From Aquimarina sediminis (lineage in GTDB: Bacteria > Bacteroidota > Bacteroidia > Flavobacteriales > Flavobacteriaceae): a stretch of DNA of 64,000 nt. The stretch spans positions 1 to 64,000 of the forward strand of contig NZ_POYJ01000007.1 in assembly GCF_002895435.1 (NCBI RefSeq), given 5' to 3'. The notes below the pieces were generated by a model. It saw only the letters and a list, made by a program, of their open reading frames with translations, ran no database searches and was not told where the DNA came from. A program made the translations under genes and the position numbers. This document shows, one piece after another, positions 17,385 through 25,957 of the stretch. How positions within the stretch are numbered: position 1 is the stretch's first letter; each line of letters opens with the position of its first letter.

Positions 17385-19158
17385 ACTCGACAGTTTCTGC
17401 ACTTGCAATCGTAATTTTACCGCCAGCGTTCGTTTTGATTTCTCCACTTGCATCTGTTGTTATCTCCTGAGCTTCCTGATTATACTCACTACTTATCACC
17501 TTTATTGTTTCTCCTATTTGTTTATCTTCGTTAGTGGCACTCACAAAAGAATCTCCTGAGATATTTTCTGATTTATTTTTACCTACAGAAATATCCAGAT
17601 TTTCTTCTACATTGATTTGCATGTTTTTGGCATTAAATGTCATATTCTCACCAGCAGAAATGGTAATATCATTATTAGCTGTATCAATGTGTATAATATT
17701 TCTATTCTTATCGGTTATGGTAATGAACTCTGCTCCACTACTGTCATTAAGTTCTACTGTGTGCCCACTACGAGTACGTATTGCTTTGACATCATTATTA
17801 TCAGTTCTCCAGCTTTCTGGTTTTTGGGCACCTGTATATAATGCTCCCATTACATATGGACGCTCTCCATTACCTCCTTCAAAACCTACAAGTACTTCTT
17901 CTCCTATCTCGGGGATAAAATGAAATCCCTTTTCTCCTCCAGAATGCGGTGTGATCATCCTTAACCATGGTGTTGTCTCCCCATCTGGTCTTTGCCATGG
18001 GAATTGTACTTTGATACGACTTAACCCATCTGGATCAGCATTGTCTGTAACTACTGCTATCTGAGATTCACTTCTGGGAAAGGACATTGGATTGGTATTC
18101 GGGTAGATATCAATATCTGCTGTTACTCCTTCAAAATGATTTACATAATTACCATTTTCTGTTGCAGTATGCAGTACTTTGGTAATACGATAGCTTCCTT
18201 GTGTAGTTGTAGATTCTTTTATTTTTATCACCTGCCCCAGATATACTGCCGGGTTATCGCTTACACCTTTGATCAAAACTTGCTTAAGTTCACGTGTTTT
18301 CTTTTGCTGTTCTACCTGATTATCAAATCGTTGTTTTAACTCGGAATCGGTGTATGAATTAAGATAAACATTGGTTTCTTTGGCATAAATCTGCTCACTT
18401 TTGGTACTAGCAAAACCATTATACCCATTGACTCCTGTGCTTACTTCTGAAGTAGTTCTTTCATGAAGCTCATCGACAAGGTAATCGTTGGTAAAATACT
18501 TAAAATTGTTAGGAATTGGATTGAGTTCTAAAGTAAACTTTTTAAGGTCATGTCCATAGGTTAATTCTACTTCTTCACTATCTTGTGGTCTTCCAAAAAC
18601 CAAGGTTTTTCCATCATAATAGAACCACTCACCATATTGAGCTGCTAATCTACTGGCATATTGATAAGAACTATCGTTATGCTGTACACTATAGTGAATA
18701 TTTGAAGTGGTCTGGGGGTTAAAACTGGTTTCTAATTTGGATTGATCATATCCCTGAAATGTTTTATCTAGTATTTCTGCCAAACTTGCATCATTGTGAG
18801 AGGCAAAATGAGGTCCATCATCTGCTATAATACTTGCACTTTGGGCTTTTATCTCTATAGTATCTTCATTACCATTATCAAAGCCTTTGGTATTGTTAAC
18901 TTTTACAACTACACCTTTAAACTCGAGATTACCATAACCTGAGAAACTTTCTGTCGACCCTACTTGAAGTGTAATGATTTCTCCAAGAAAATTTTTACTC
19001 TCTGAGGCCATCTCCTGATCAAGTTTTTCTAGTACATCCATACGACATACTAGTGTTAAAACATGATGAGAGTCAATGTCTTGTTGTAGAGATAATCTTT
19101 TATAAGTAAGTATTGGTGTACCGCCTATAAAAATTTGAATATTGGATTGTAATGCCAT
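17374..19158 (-). CDS. tssI: VgrG/TssI spike protein (second copy)
   Basis: The start at 19158 (MALQSNIQIF) matches the paralog; an upstream in-frame ATG at 19179 would add 7 residues. The 594-residue protein has the gp27-like N-terminal half (about 1-340), the gp5 OB-fold (IKVQFPWQRPDGETTPWLRM, then GFEGGNGERPYVMGALYTG, about 360-440) and a beta-helical C-terminus built of short repeats. Trimeric VgrG tips the Hcp tube and carries PAAR-like proteins and cargo. It is nearly identical to the 25958-27742 copy over roughly the first 500 residues and diverges in the C-terminal helix, the part that usually decides cargo. It heads the module with the Tle1 and M15-like effectors. Confidence 0.93.
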   Translation of the reverse strand: MALQSNIQIFIGGTPILTYKRLSLQQDIDSHHVLTLVCRMDVLEKLDQEMASESKNFLGEIITLQVGSTESFSGYGNLEFKGVVVKVNNTKGFDNGNEDTIEIKAQSASIIADDGPHFASHNDASLAEILDKTFQGYDQSKLETSFNPQTTSNIHYSVQHNDSSYQYASRLAAQYGEWFYYDGKTLVFGRPQDSEEVELTYGHDLKKFTLELNPIPNNFKYFTNDYLVDELHERTTSEVSTGVNGYNGFASTKSEQIYAKETNVYLNSYTDSELKQRFDNQVEQQKKTRELKQVLIKGVSDNPAVYLGQVIKIKESTTTQGSYRITKVLHTATENGNYVNHFEGVTADIDIYPNTNPMSFPRSESQIAVVTDNADPDGLSRIKVQFPWQRPDGETTPWLRMITPHSGGEKGFHFIPEIGEEVLVGFEGGNGERPYVMGALYTGAQKPESWRTDNNDVKAIRTRSGHTVELNDSSGAEFITITDKNRNIIHIDTANNDITISAGENMTFNAKNMQINVEENLDISVGKNKSENISGDSFVSATNEDKQIGETIKVISSEYNQEAQEITTDASGEIKTNAGGKITIASAETVEYGE

Positions 19159-19200
19159 AGTCTTTTGTTTTAGGTTCACATCATCTTAAAAAGAACCGTT

Positions 19201-19515
19201 CTTATTCAATTTTATGAAACACACTATCTGTTATACAGCAAAATAATTACCATATAAAGATTTGAGAAAACCAATTTCTTGATCTTCTCTATACTAGGGG
19301 TATTGATTTTTTTACCACATTGCATTTTGATGATACTATATCTCTATTTTCAAAGAGAAAGTGATTTCTTATCAAAACTCACATTGCAGTTTTGTATCTA
19401 ATTATCTATAAAAGATACTACATGAAAGGCATAGTGTACTTATCATGTTTTTGTATTTTTTTAGCAAAAATTTACAGACTTCAAGATAATGAATTTCAAA
19501 ATAAATTCCACTTAA
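19201..19515 (-). pseudogene. Decayed fragment of a lipoprotein gene, duplicated with vgrG
   Basis: There is no long open frame, but the sequence aligns with the 3' part of the lipoprotein gene 27787-28548. It has the same TTCAATTT...ATGAAA opening, and in broken frames it keeps peptide pieces such as SFxDxxIQNC and ExGFL. The spacing to the adjacent vgrG start is also the same. Several frameshifts and stops are present. It is best explained as a passenger of the vgrG duplication that then lost function. The right boundary is approximate. Confidence 0.7.
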
Positions 19516-19616
19516 TATCTGAGTATACTTTGGTTTCTATTTGCTTGTTTTCTCAATAAAATCAGACAATTCAAAGCTTATGCCATAAAGAAAGTACGCA
19601 AAAACAATAATGTTAA

Positions 19617-20215
19617 TTATAGATAATGATTAAAGCTTTTAAAACTAATCCATTCTGTTGCTTTTGTACTTTTCATATCAATAACTGTTAATTCAGTTTT
19701 TCTTCCCAGGTTTCCTTCTTGATATGTCATCATGAAATAATAAACTCTAGCTTTGTCATTTTTCCAAATTTTCATTTCCAATCCATCGCTATTTATAGAA
19801 GAATGCTTGGTGTTCCTATTTTTTCTTCTAATGTTTTGGATATTATCCCAACCTCATTATCTGTGTATAAATTCACCTCATACATCGCGATCTTATAATC
19901 GTCTATCGAATAGTGCAGAATCAAATTATTACTTTGCCCATTAGAATTTCCTACCAAAGAATTTTTATTAAACTGAAGCAAGTTATTATCGGTAGTTTCA
20001 AATCTATCATATCTAAAAAGGGTTATAGCATCTGATTTTCCATCTGATAATTTAAGGTTATTTTGCTTTAGAATATCATCTATCTTTTCAGAGAAACCCA
20101 GATCATACAGATCAAAATCTAATACCTGAGATTGGCAATCTTGACTTAACACAATAACAAGTAAGAACATTATAAATAAATCGACTTTCATATCCAGATA
20201 ATATTTATTCAACAT
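19617..20215 (-). pseudogene. Frameshifted small exported protein (candidate immunity)
   Basis: The open frame from 20215 stops at 19793 after 140 residues, ending GTPSILL. The next frame continues without a break for about 58 further codons (INSDGLEMKIWKNDKARVYY, then a TAA at 19617-19619) and reads like the natural end of the protein. The geometry fits a one-base deletion near 19795-19805. The N-terminus has a signal-like hydrophobic stretch (LFIMFLLVIVLSQDC), possibly starting at 20191. It ends the first effector module and, like its neighbours, may have been an immunity protein. Confidence 0.65.
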
Positions 20216-20228
20216 TGGAATAAATTGG

Positions 20229-21011
20229 TTAAATTATTTCAAACTGACCGGTTTCTTTTGACCAATAAAATTCAAGATCAAGCATTAGATGCTCCAAAGG
20301 ATCTTTTTTTTCAAAACACAAGGCAGGCTCACCTGTTACTTTTTTAAGGCTCGCTTTTTTACCATATGCAGAATAGACCACTACCGCGTCTTCTGATAAT
20401 GTCATTTGATCAAATCCATTATCAAAATCATGTATTAAACTATTTAATCTAGCTCTAGAATCAACAGGTGATAAATACATAGATGTAGCCATATTTTGCT
20501 CTCTATTGGATAACTTTTGCTTAAAAATCTCATATTTTTTACTTTGAACAGTATTACCTATTTCAAGATAAACCATTCTCAACTTTTTCTCGATATCATC
20601 AACATCCCCAAGATCCTTTCCTTCTGTCCATAAGGCATTCAATGTGTAATTAACAGCTACTTCCATTTTTTTTGAAGATGCCAGGCTACTCAAAAGTCTA
20701 TCATCAGTTATTTTTGGACTCTTATACCCTTCATAAGTCTCTTTATGCATAAATCCATTCTGCACATCATACAAATGACAATCATAACTAAACGCTGTAG
20801 CATCCGAGAACTGTGTACTACCAATTACTGGCAATACTGAAATGGAAATCTCTGTAATACCACTTTCTGAAATAGCATGATTTATTGGAGCCTGAGACGA
20901 AACCTGACCGTCTGCTACATTCATCTGAATGATTGGTTGATCATTAACCCTGATTTCAAATCGACACTCACAAGCACTAAACTTAATTATATAATAAGGC
21001 TTTCTTATCAT
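20229..21011 (-). CDS. Cytosolic T6SS-associated protein, unknown family
   Basis: The 260-residue protein has no signal peptide or membrane segment, unlike all its neighbours. It opens with an aromatic and Cys-rich beta segment (YYIIKFSACECRFEIRVND), then helical segments and a C-terminal part ending in a predicted strand. I recall similar proteins with a YYxIKFxAC start near T6SS effector genes of other phyla, but no function is established for them. It sits between the lipoprotein 21022-21720 and the frameshifted gene, 10 to 13 bases from each, so it is part of the same operon. It could be a chaperone, a second immunity protein or an effector in its own right. Confidence 0.5.
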   Translation of the reverse strand: MIRKPYYIIKFSACECRFEIRVNDQPIIQMNVADGQVSSQAPINHAISESGITEISISVLPVIGSTQFSDATAFSYDCHLYDVQNGFMHKETYEGYKSPKITDDRLLSSLASSKKMEVAVNYTLNALWTEGKDLGDVDDIEKKLRMVYLEIGNTVQSKKYEIFKQKLSNREQNMATSMYLSPVDSRARLNSLIHDFDNGFDQMTLSEDAVVVYSAYGKKASLKKVTGEPALCFEKKDPLEHLMLDLEFYWSKETGQFEII

Positions 21012-21021
21012 TCTTATTTTT

Positions 21022-21720
21022 TTAAAGAGGAAGGTTTTTTTCTATTTGCTTTAGATATTTTTCTTCTTCAAAGAATTCATTTTTTTGGTCTTCGGCAAAC
21101 TGTTGATATGTATAATTTGAATTTTGTTTTTTTACTCTTTCATTAACAAAATCCTTATAATATTGAAAATCTGAACTGAAATAATAATCAGTTAAAGATT
21201 CTATTTCATTATTTAAAATATACAAATCAGTAGTGACGGTTTTTTCGTTACCTATTTGGGCGGTATAATTTTGCTTTAATAAAAATGTGGTGTTTCCCTT
21301 TTCCCAAACTCCATTAAAAAACTCTTTATCCTTACTATAATAAATTGGTTTTCCGAATAGTTTTAAAATACTTTGATACATTTTTTCACCATTAATACCA
21401 TCATGTGTATTTAACCTAATAAACTGAACGGAATTCGAGCTTTCGTTTGTATAAAAATATAGCCGTGTCGGACTATGATATTTATCCGAAAACTCTTTTG
21501 CAAAGGTAATCTTATCAAAAACAAATAAGTTTTTATCCTCAGAAGTATATACAATAAGGTTTTCGAATTTCAACTTATCTTTTTCAATTTGTAATTCGTC
21601 ATTTTTTAATTCATTAAAATCATAAGGCAATTGAACTTGTGCCAAATCAAGTTTGGGTTGCGAAGAACAAGATGTCATAATACTAATGAATAGAAATATT
21701 ATTATACTATAGTGTTTCAT
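21022..21720 (-). CDS. Lipoprotein, likely immunity to the OmpA-domain cargo
   Basis: The 232-residue protein has a signal ending in the lipobox MTSC (Cys18). It starts 5 bases after the 902-aa cargo gene, so the two are translated from one transcript. The mature part contains mixed strands and a long charged C-terminal helix (KDFVNERVKKQ to the end). No family was recognised. The operon position and periplasm-facing location support an immunity role. Confidence 0.6.
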   Translation of the reverse strand: MKHYSIIIFLFISIMTSCSSQPKLDLAQVQLPYDFNELKNDELQIEKDKLKFENLIVYTSEDKNLFVFDKITFAKEFSDKYHSPTRLYFYTNESSNSVQFIRLNTHDGINGEKMYQSILKLFGKPIYYSKDKEFFNGVWEKGNTTFLLKQNYTAQIGNEKTVTTDLYILNNEIESLTDYYFSSDFQYYKDFVNERVKKQNSNYTYQQFAEDQKNEFFEEEKYLKQIEKNLPL

Positions 21721-21725
21721 TTATT

Positions 21726-24434
21726 TTAGGGTTTTATAAGTTGAATTTCTGCTTTTCGACCAGAAACATCTTCCAAATTTTTAATTATATCAAATTCATC
21801 CCAGAATTTTCTCTTTTCGTTGATATTGATTGGCTTCCAATCTGCACTAACCACCTTATACGAAAGACCAACTTCAATATAAACTACCACTTGTGCAACA
21901 CAAGGATCTATTTTTAAACTCGGTTTATAATAAAGACCTTTATTTGTAGCATATTTTAAGTGGTGCCCAGAAGTAATCCCTAGTTTAACCCCTGCACTTG
22001 CATGACCTTTAACGTGCGCGGAGCCTGTTTTTATTATTACAATTTTGGCGGTAAGTTCGACTCCTGCAGTAAGCTCAACCCCTAATTTAGTTTCAAGATT
22101 TGCACTTGCACTACTATTATCAGAAGCTGTATTACTTTTAAAATCTACACTTCCATTAATGGTTCCTGAAATTATCAAATCAAACCAAATTCGGAAATTC
22201 ACTTCGACACCTTCTGACTTGTATCCTTTTTCTGCCCACTCTCTTATAGCAAGAACTATATCACCAGCTACGGGATTACCAGTAGTAGCATATGAAGCAG
22301 CGGTAATAGCTCCTCCTAATAAATCAATTATTAACTTAACTCCTATTAACGGTTCAGATTTAAGGTAAAACTTATACTCTGTACCTATTTCTTTGATTGG
22401 TTTTTCGTTTATTTCTCCTCTTGCTAATTGCCACTCTGCTCCTATACAAAAATTCGGAGGAACCATTTCTACAGAGAAAGGTGTTTTACTTCCCAGAGCT
22501 TGTGTTGCTTTTCCTTTAGTAGTTTTTGTAACACCTTTAGAAAGTTCTTGTATAGAGCTAAACACCTTATAAATCCATTTAAACTTATCTTCATATTTTG
22601 CCGTTACTTCAAAATCTCTTTCGTAGTTTAAATCATCAATTTTATTCCAACTGGCTTTTAGAACAACCCCCATCGCTGCTTCTGTTTGTTGCCATCTATT
22701 TTGTGCCGCTATTTTACCATTGACTTTTCTCATTCTTTCGACTCCAGCAGCATTCAATCCCTGCCACTTTACAGATAATGGATTGCTAAGCTTTAAAAAG
22801 AAATGAAAATCCCACTTAATATCTGGATATGCCTTAACTACCACCGTAGGCTTTTCTTTATCCGAATAATATCGACAACTATTAATATAGTACATAAAAT
22901 CATTAGTAGTGTTTTTATGAGGCCATATGTATTTTAATGCATCGATTTTTAATAAGGAGATAGAAAGCCTAGAGTATACTTCATGTTCTACTTTACTTGT
23001 ACCATCATATTCATAGGGTCCTTGTGGTCCTTGAGGAGTAAGCTCTATGACCTTTACATTGGTATCATGCTGTAGATTAGTGTCTCGTCTAAGGCATTTA
23101 TCGGTTTCATACAGATCAATATCTAATGCTATCTTTTTCTTTTTAGAATCATCAGGGGCAATAGTTTCAAAAACAATACTCTGAGCGTCTGCTCCAAAAA
23201 TCATAAACTTAATAGTCACTCTACGGTTAAGTTGATGCTCTGCTTCAGAAATATCTTCTCCTTCTACTAATAGCCTTCTTTTACCGTATCCTTGTGCCGA
23301 TAACATTTTTCTTGATACTCCTTTGGACACCAAATACTCAACTGATGCAACAGCTCTTCGTTGGGAGAGCTTATCATTATACTCATGATCTGCTCTAATA
23401 TCACAATGCGCCCCTAATTCTGCCTTTACATACGGATTATCCAATAATAAGTTAGCTATTCCGTTTAATACAGCTTTTGCATCTCCTCTTATCTCTGATT
23501 TATCCAAATCAAAATGAATCGTTTCTGATACTTGAAACTCTGATTTTCGCTGGGTATCAATATTCAGTTTTCCTTCATCAAATACAACTATATCTTTTTT
23601 ATCATCGGTAACCGTTATTTTTTTAAAACGACATAATTCATATCGCTCTATGTTTACTTCTGTCTGACCAACGGTAGCTGGTCTTGCACTTTCGTGTAGC
23701 TCGACCTGTCTGGTAGAAATTTCATTTTTGATTCTCAAAAACCGGGCATGTTCGTCATCATTATGCTTATCTAAAATAGTTTTTGAACTACCACTTACTT
23801 TTATTTTTATATAGAATTTTTCTGTACTGTTTGTCCACACTCCTGTACCTGCCCTCCAGGCATAAGTATTCTTTACATGCACATTAACCTCTCCAGCTAT
23901 ACATGGTACAGCTCCTAATGTGGCTATTTTATCATCGCTCCCCATGCTGGCAATAAGGTAGACATCAATATCTAACATAGCTCCGTTTAATCCTTCGGTC
24001 TCTACGTACAACCATATATCATCACCATACTTTATTGGTGATTGACCAACATTTGCTCCTCCTTTGGTTTTACTCCATTTGGTACTAATAATTTTTTGTG
24101 GCGCCTGTGCTTGAAAAGTAAGTTGTTGTGGGTATGTATTAGAAGGGTCATCAATAAATGCTTCAACTACATGTTTCTTTGGTCCACAATATTTTGGTTC
24201 TACAGACAAGCCTCTGGAGTCTCCTATTTTACCTGTCTGATCATTTTTTGAATATGGTGCTCCATCTTTAGGTTTTACAATCCATTTGGCATGACCTTTA
24301 AGAGCCTCGGGAGTATCTGCATAATATTCTGCCTTGATCTCTACAATTTCATTTGCTTGCATAACAAAGTTTCGTGGAGACGTGGTTCGCCCAGACTTAC
24401 TAACAATTGCAACTTTTTCTATTCCTACTGGCAT
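21726..24434 (-). CDS. Large T6SS cargo with central OmpA domain and Gly-rich tip
   Basis: This 902-residue protein follows the DUF4280 gene by 10 bases and has no signal peptide, as expected of spike-loaded cargo. Residues 1-300 form Ig-like beta modules. Residues about 305-412 are an OmpA-type peptidoglycan-binding domain (IHFDLDKSEIRGDA, then HCDIRADHEYNDKLSQRRA with the diaminopimelate-binding Asp345 and Arg360). Residues about 415-640 are of unknown fold. A hydrophobic segment near 650-690 (LIIDLLGGAITAASYATTGN) and a Gly/Ala/Val-rich stretch near 750-810 suggest a membrane-inserting, pore-forming tip. A role as wall-anchored pore-forming effector is inference. The structural protein TssR was considered and set aside because of the cargo position. 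Confidence 0.6.
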   Translation of the reverse strand: MPVGIEKVAIVSKSGRTTSPRNFVMQANEIVEIKAEYYADTPEALKGHAKWIVKPKDGAPYSKNDQTGKIGDSRGLSVEPKYCGPKKHVVEAFIDDPSNTYPQQLTFQAQAPQKIISTKWSKTKGGANVGQSPIKYGDDIWLYVETEGLNGAMLDIDVYLIASMGSDDKIATLGAVPCIAGEVNVHVKNTYAWRAGTGVWTNSTEKFYIKIKVSGSSKTILDKHNDDEHARFLRIKNEISTRQVELHESARPATVGQTEVNIERYELCRFKKITVTDDKKDIVVFDEGKLNIDTQRKSEFQVSETIHFDLDKSEIRGDAKAVLNGIANLLLDNPYVKAELGAHCDIRADHEYNDKLSQRRAVASVEYLVSKGVSRKMLSAQGYGKRRLLVEGEDISEAEHQLNRRVTIKFMIFGADAQSIVFETIAPDDSKKKKIALDIDLYETDKCLRRDTNLQHDTNVKVIELTPQGPQGPYEYDGTSKVEHEVYSRLSISLLKIDALKYIWPHKNTTNDFMYYINSCRYYSDKEKPTVVVKAYPDIKWDFHFFLKLSNPLSVKWQGLNAAGVERMRKVNGKIAAQNRWQQTEAAMGVVLKASWNKIDDLNYERDFEVTAKYEDKFKWIYKVFSSIQELSKGVTKTTKGKATQALGSKTPFSVEMVPPNFCIGAEWQLARGEINEKPIKEIGTEYKFYLKSEPLIGVKLIIDLLGGAITAASYATTGNPVAGDIVLAIREWAEKGYKSEGVEVNFRIWFDLIISGTINGSVDFKSNTASDNSSASANLETKLGVELTAGVELTAKIVIIKTGSAHVKGHASAGVKLGITSGHHLKYATNKGLYYKPSLKIDPCVAQVVVYIEVGLSYKVVSADWKPININEKRKFWDEFDIIKNLEDVSGRKAEIQLIKP

Positions 24435-24444
24435 ATGAATATTT

Positions 24445-24936
24445 TTAAGTAACTATTACTTCTTCTATTTCTGACTCTGCTTCATCAAGATCATTTATAT
24501 CTACCATGGGATTCATCTGTTGTTGCATATCAGAATTAGCATCCTCTGCACTCTCAGAGCTACCAGGTTGGCTTTGCCCATGATCAATAATACTTATACT
24601 GGGGCTTCCTGCAATGGGGCAAATAGCTTTACTGTCCTCTAATAAAACTTTTCCTCCATTTCCAAACTCCAGATTTTCATAAAAACCATCCCAGCCCGTA
24701 ACTACAATTTGACATGGCTTAAAGCTACTACCTGTTGGCTGCAATTTGCATTGACCAAAAGTATTTTTTTCAAAAGTTCCTCCACCCAATTCCATTGAAG
24801 TAGCCAATAATTTCTCAGAACCTTCGGCGTCATCTGCATAATATTTTTTATGAGAAAGCACTTTTAACTTATCTGGTCCATCTCCAAACTGGCACTCACA
24901 CATTGCTCCTTGAACGGCTGCAAATTTCTGACTCAT
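24445..24936 (-). CDS. DUF4280 PAAR-like spike-tip protein (short form)
   Basis: The 163-residue protein has the DUF4280 core: GAMCECQFGDGPDKL, then FGQCKLQPTGSSFKPC and DSKAICPIAGSPSISI with HGQ. The last 45 residues are acidic and disordered-looking (SAEDANSDMQQQMNP onward), unlike the folded extension of the paralog at 13272-13943. It is expected to cap the VgrG encoded upstream and attach the 902-aa cargo encoded downstream. Confidence 0.85.
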   Translation of the reverse strand: MSQKFAAVQGAMCECQFGDGPDKLKVLSHKKYYADDAEGSEKLLATSMELGGGTFEKNTFGQCKLQPTGSSFKPCQIVVTGWDGFYENLEFGNGGKVLLEDSKAICPIAGSPSISIIDHGQSQPGSSESAEDANSDMQQQMNPMVDINDLDEAESEIEEVIVT

Positions 24937-24948
24937 GACTAATCAATT

Positions 24949-25911
24949 TTAAACATTAAACAATTTTGCCCAAAATCCCTTTTTGGGCTTGCTGTTATCC
25001 TCATCATCATCTATATCTATATTTTCACTTTTAAGTACTTCCTGTAAAAACATTTTTACAGTTACTTTTTTGGGCATTGCAAATTTCGTTTCAAAATTAG
25101 CTTCAATTCCTTCGACAATACCGTTATTACTATTAAGGAGATACGTTAAATTACATGTTCCCTTTAGATCCTTTTCATTTTTATTAATCATCCTATAATA
25201 AGGTGTATCCAATTCTTGCACCAAATCCAAAGCACATCTTTCATCATCAATCTCTCCTTCCATTTTGATCATCACATCATTTGATTTACTATTCTTTACA
25301 TCTGTTAATTTTTTAATCACATTATAATTAACAGGAGTTGCTTTTCCGGCTATCGGATATTTTATTTTTTCTTCTACATAAAGATCTTCAGAATATGATG
25401 TATAAAGGGGTGCGAAGTATAAATTCAAAAACCAATCCTTAATCATTTTTTGATAAAGAATATCAGAAGATCTTAACGATTGATCGGTTAGCTGAATATA
25501 TTTATTTACTAGTTCTCCTTTATGCTTTGTTTTGATTTTTTTCTTTTCTTCCTTCCATCTTTCCTTTATCTCTTCAAAATTCACGATCCCACTAAGTGTT
25601 CCTTTATAGGATGTGCTTACCTCTAATGGATACAATACACTACTTACTCGCAAAGCCAAAATATCAATAAAATTCTCTGGTTCTTTATCGTTTATATAAA
25701 CAGAAGATTCTCTTTCTATTCTATAAAAGTTGGTATACTCATTGACCTCTTTAATATGCTTAATAATGAGTCTGTATCTAAGTTCATTTTTTGATACTCC
25801 ATCATCAAAAATAACCATACAACCATAGTCTCCTACAAAGCCATTTGGCTTAATCATAAGACCAAAATCATTTAGGATATCTACTTTAGACTCTTGCTGA
25901 AGACCTTCCAT
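24949..25911 (-). CDS. Adaptor-like protein of the VgrG/DUF4280 module (family B)
   Basis: This 320-residue soluble protein fills the slot between vgrG and DUF4280 and appears distantly related to the protein at 13936-14823: a charged helix IKERWKEEKKKIKTKHKG, an aromatic segment WFLNLYFAPLYTSY and a beta-rich end. The C-terminal tail is acidic then basic (DIDDDEDNSKPKKGFWAKLF). The synteny with a diverged paralog suggests a cargo-specific loading adaptor. No known adaptor domain was identified. Confidence 0.58.
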   Translation of the reverse strand: MEGLQQESKVDILNDFGLMIKPNGFVGDYGCMVIFDDGVSKNELRYRLIIKHIKEVNEYTNFYRIERESSVYINDKEPENFIDILALRVSSVLYPLEVSTSYKGTLSGIVNFEEIKERWKEEKKKIKTKHKGELVNKYIQLTDQSLRSSDILYQKMIKDWFLNLYFAPLYTSYSEDLYVEEKIKYPIAGKATPVNYNVIKKLTDVKNSKSNDVMIKMEGEIDDERCALDLVQELDTPYYRMINKNEKDLKGTCNLTYLLNSNNGIVEGIEANFETKFAMPKKVTVKMFLQEVLKSENIDIDDDEDNSKPKKGFWAKLFNV

Positions 25912-25957
25912 ACTCCCTAATGAAACCTAAATATTATAACTGACTTCTTCAAATACC

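Noticed and set aside
17534..17923. A 129-residue + strand open frame opposite vgrG
   Set aside because: The vgrG paralog shows only a shorter, different antisense frame at the same place, and the sense frame is clearly conserved.
21726..24434. 902-aa protein as TssR or another core envelope protein because of its OmpA domain
   Set aside because: It has no signal peptide, follows DUF4280 directly and is followed by a lipoprotein, which is the cargo position.
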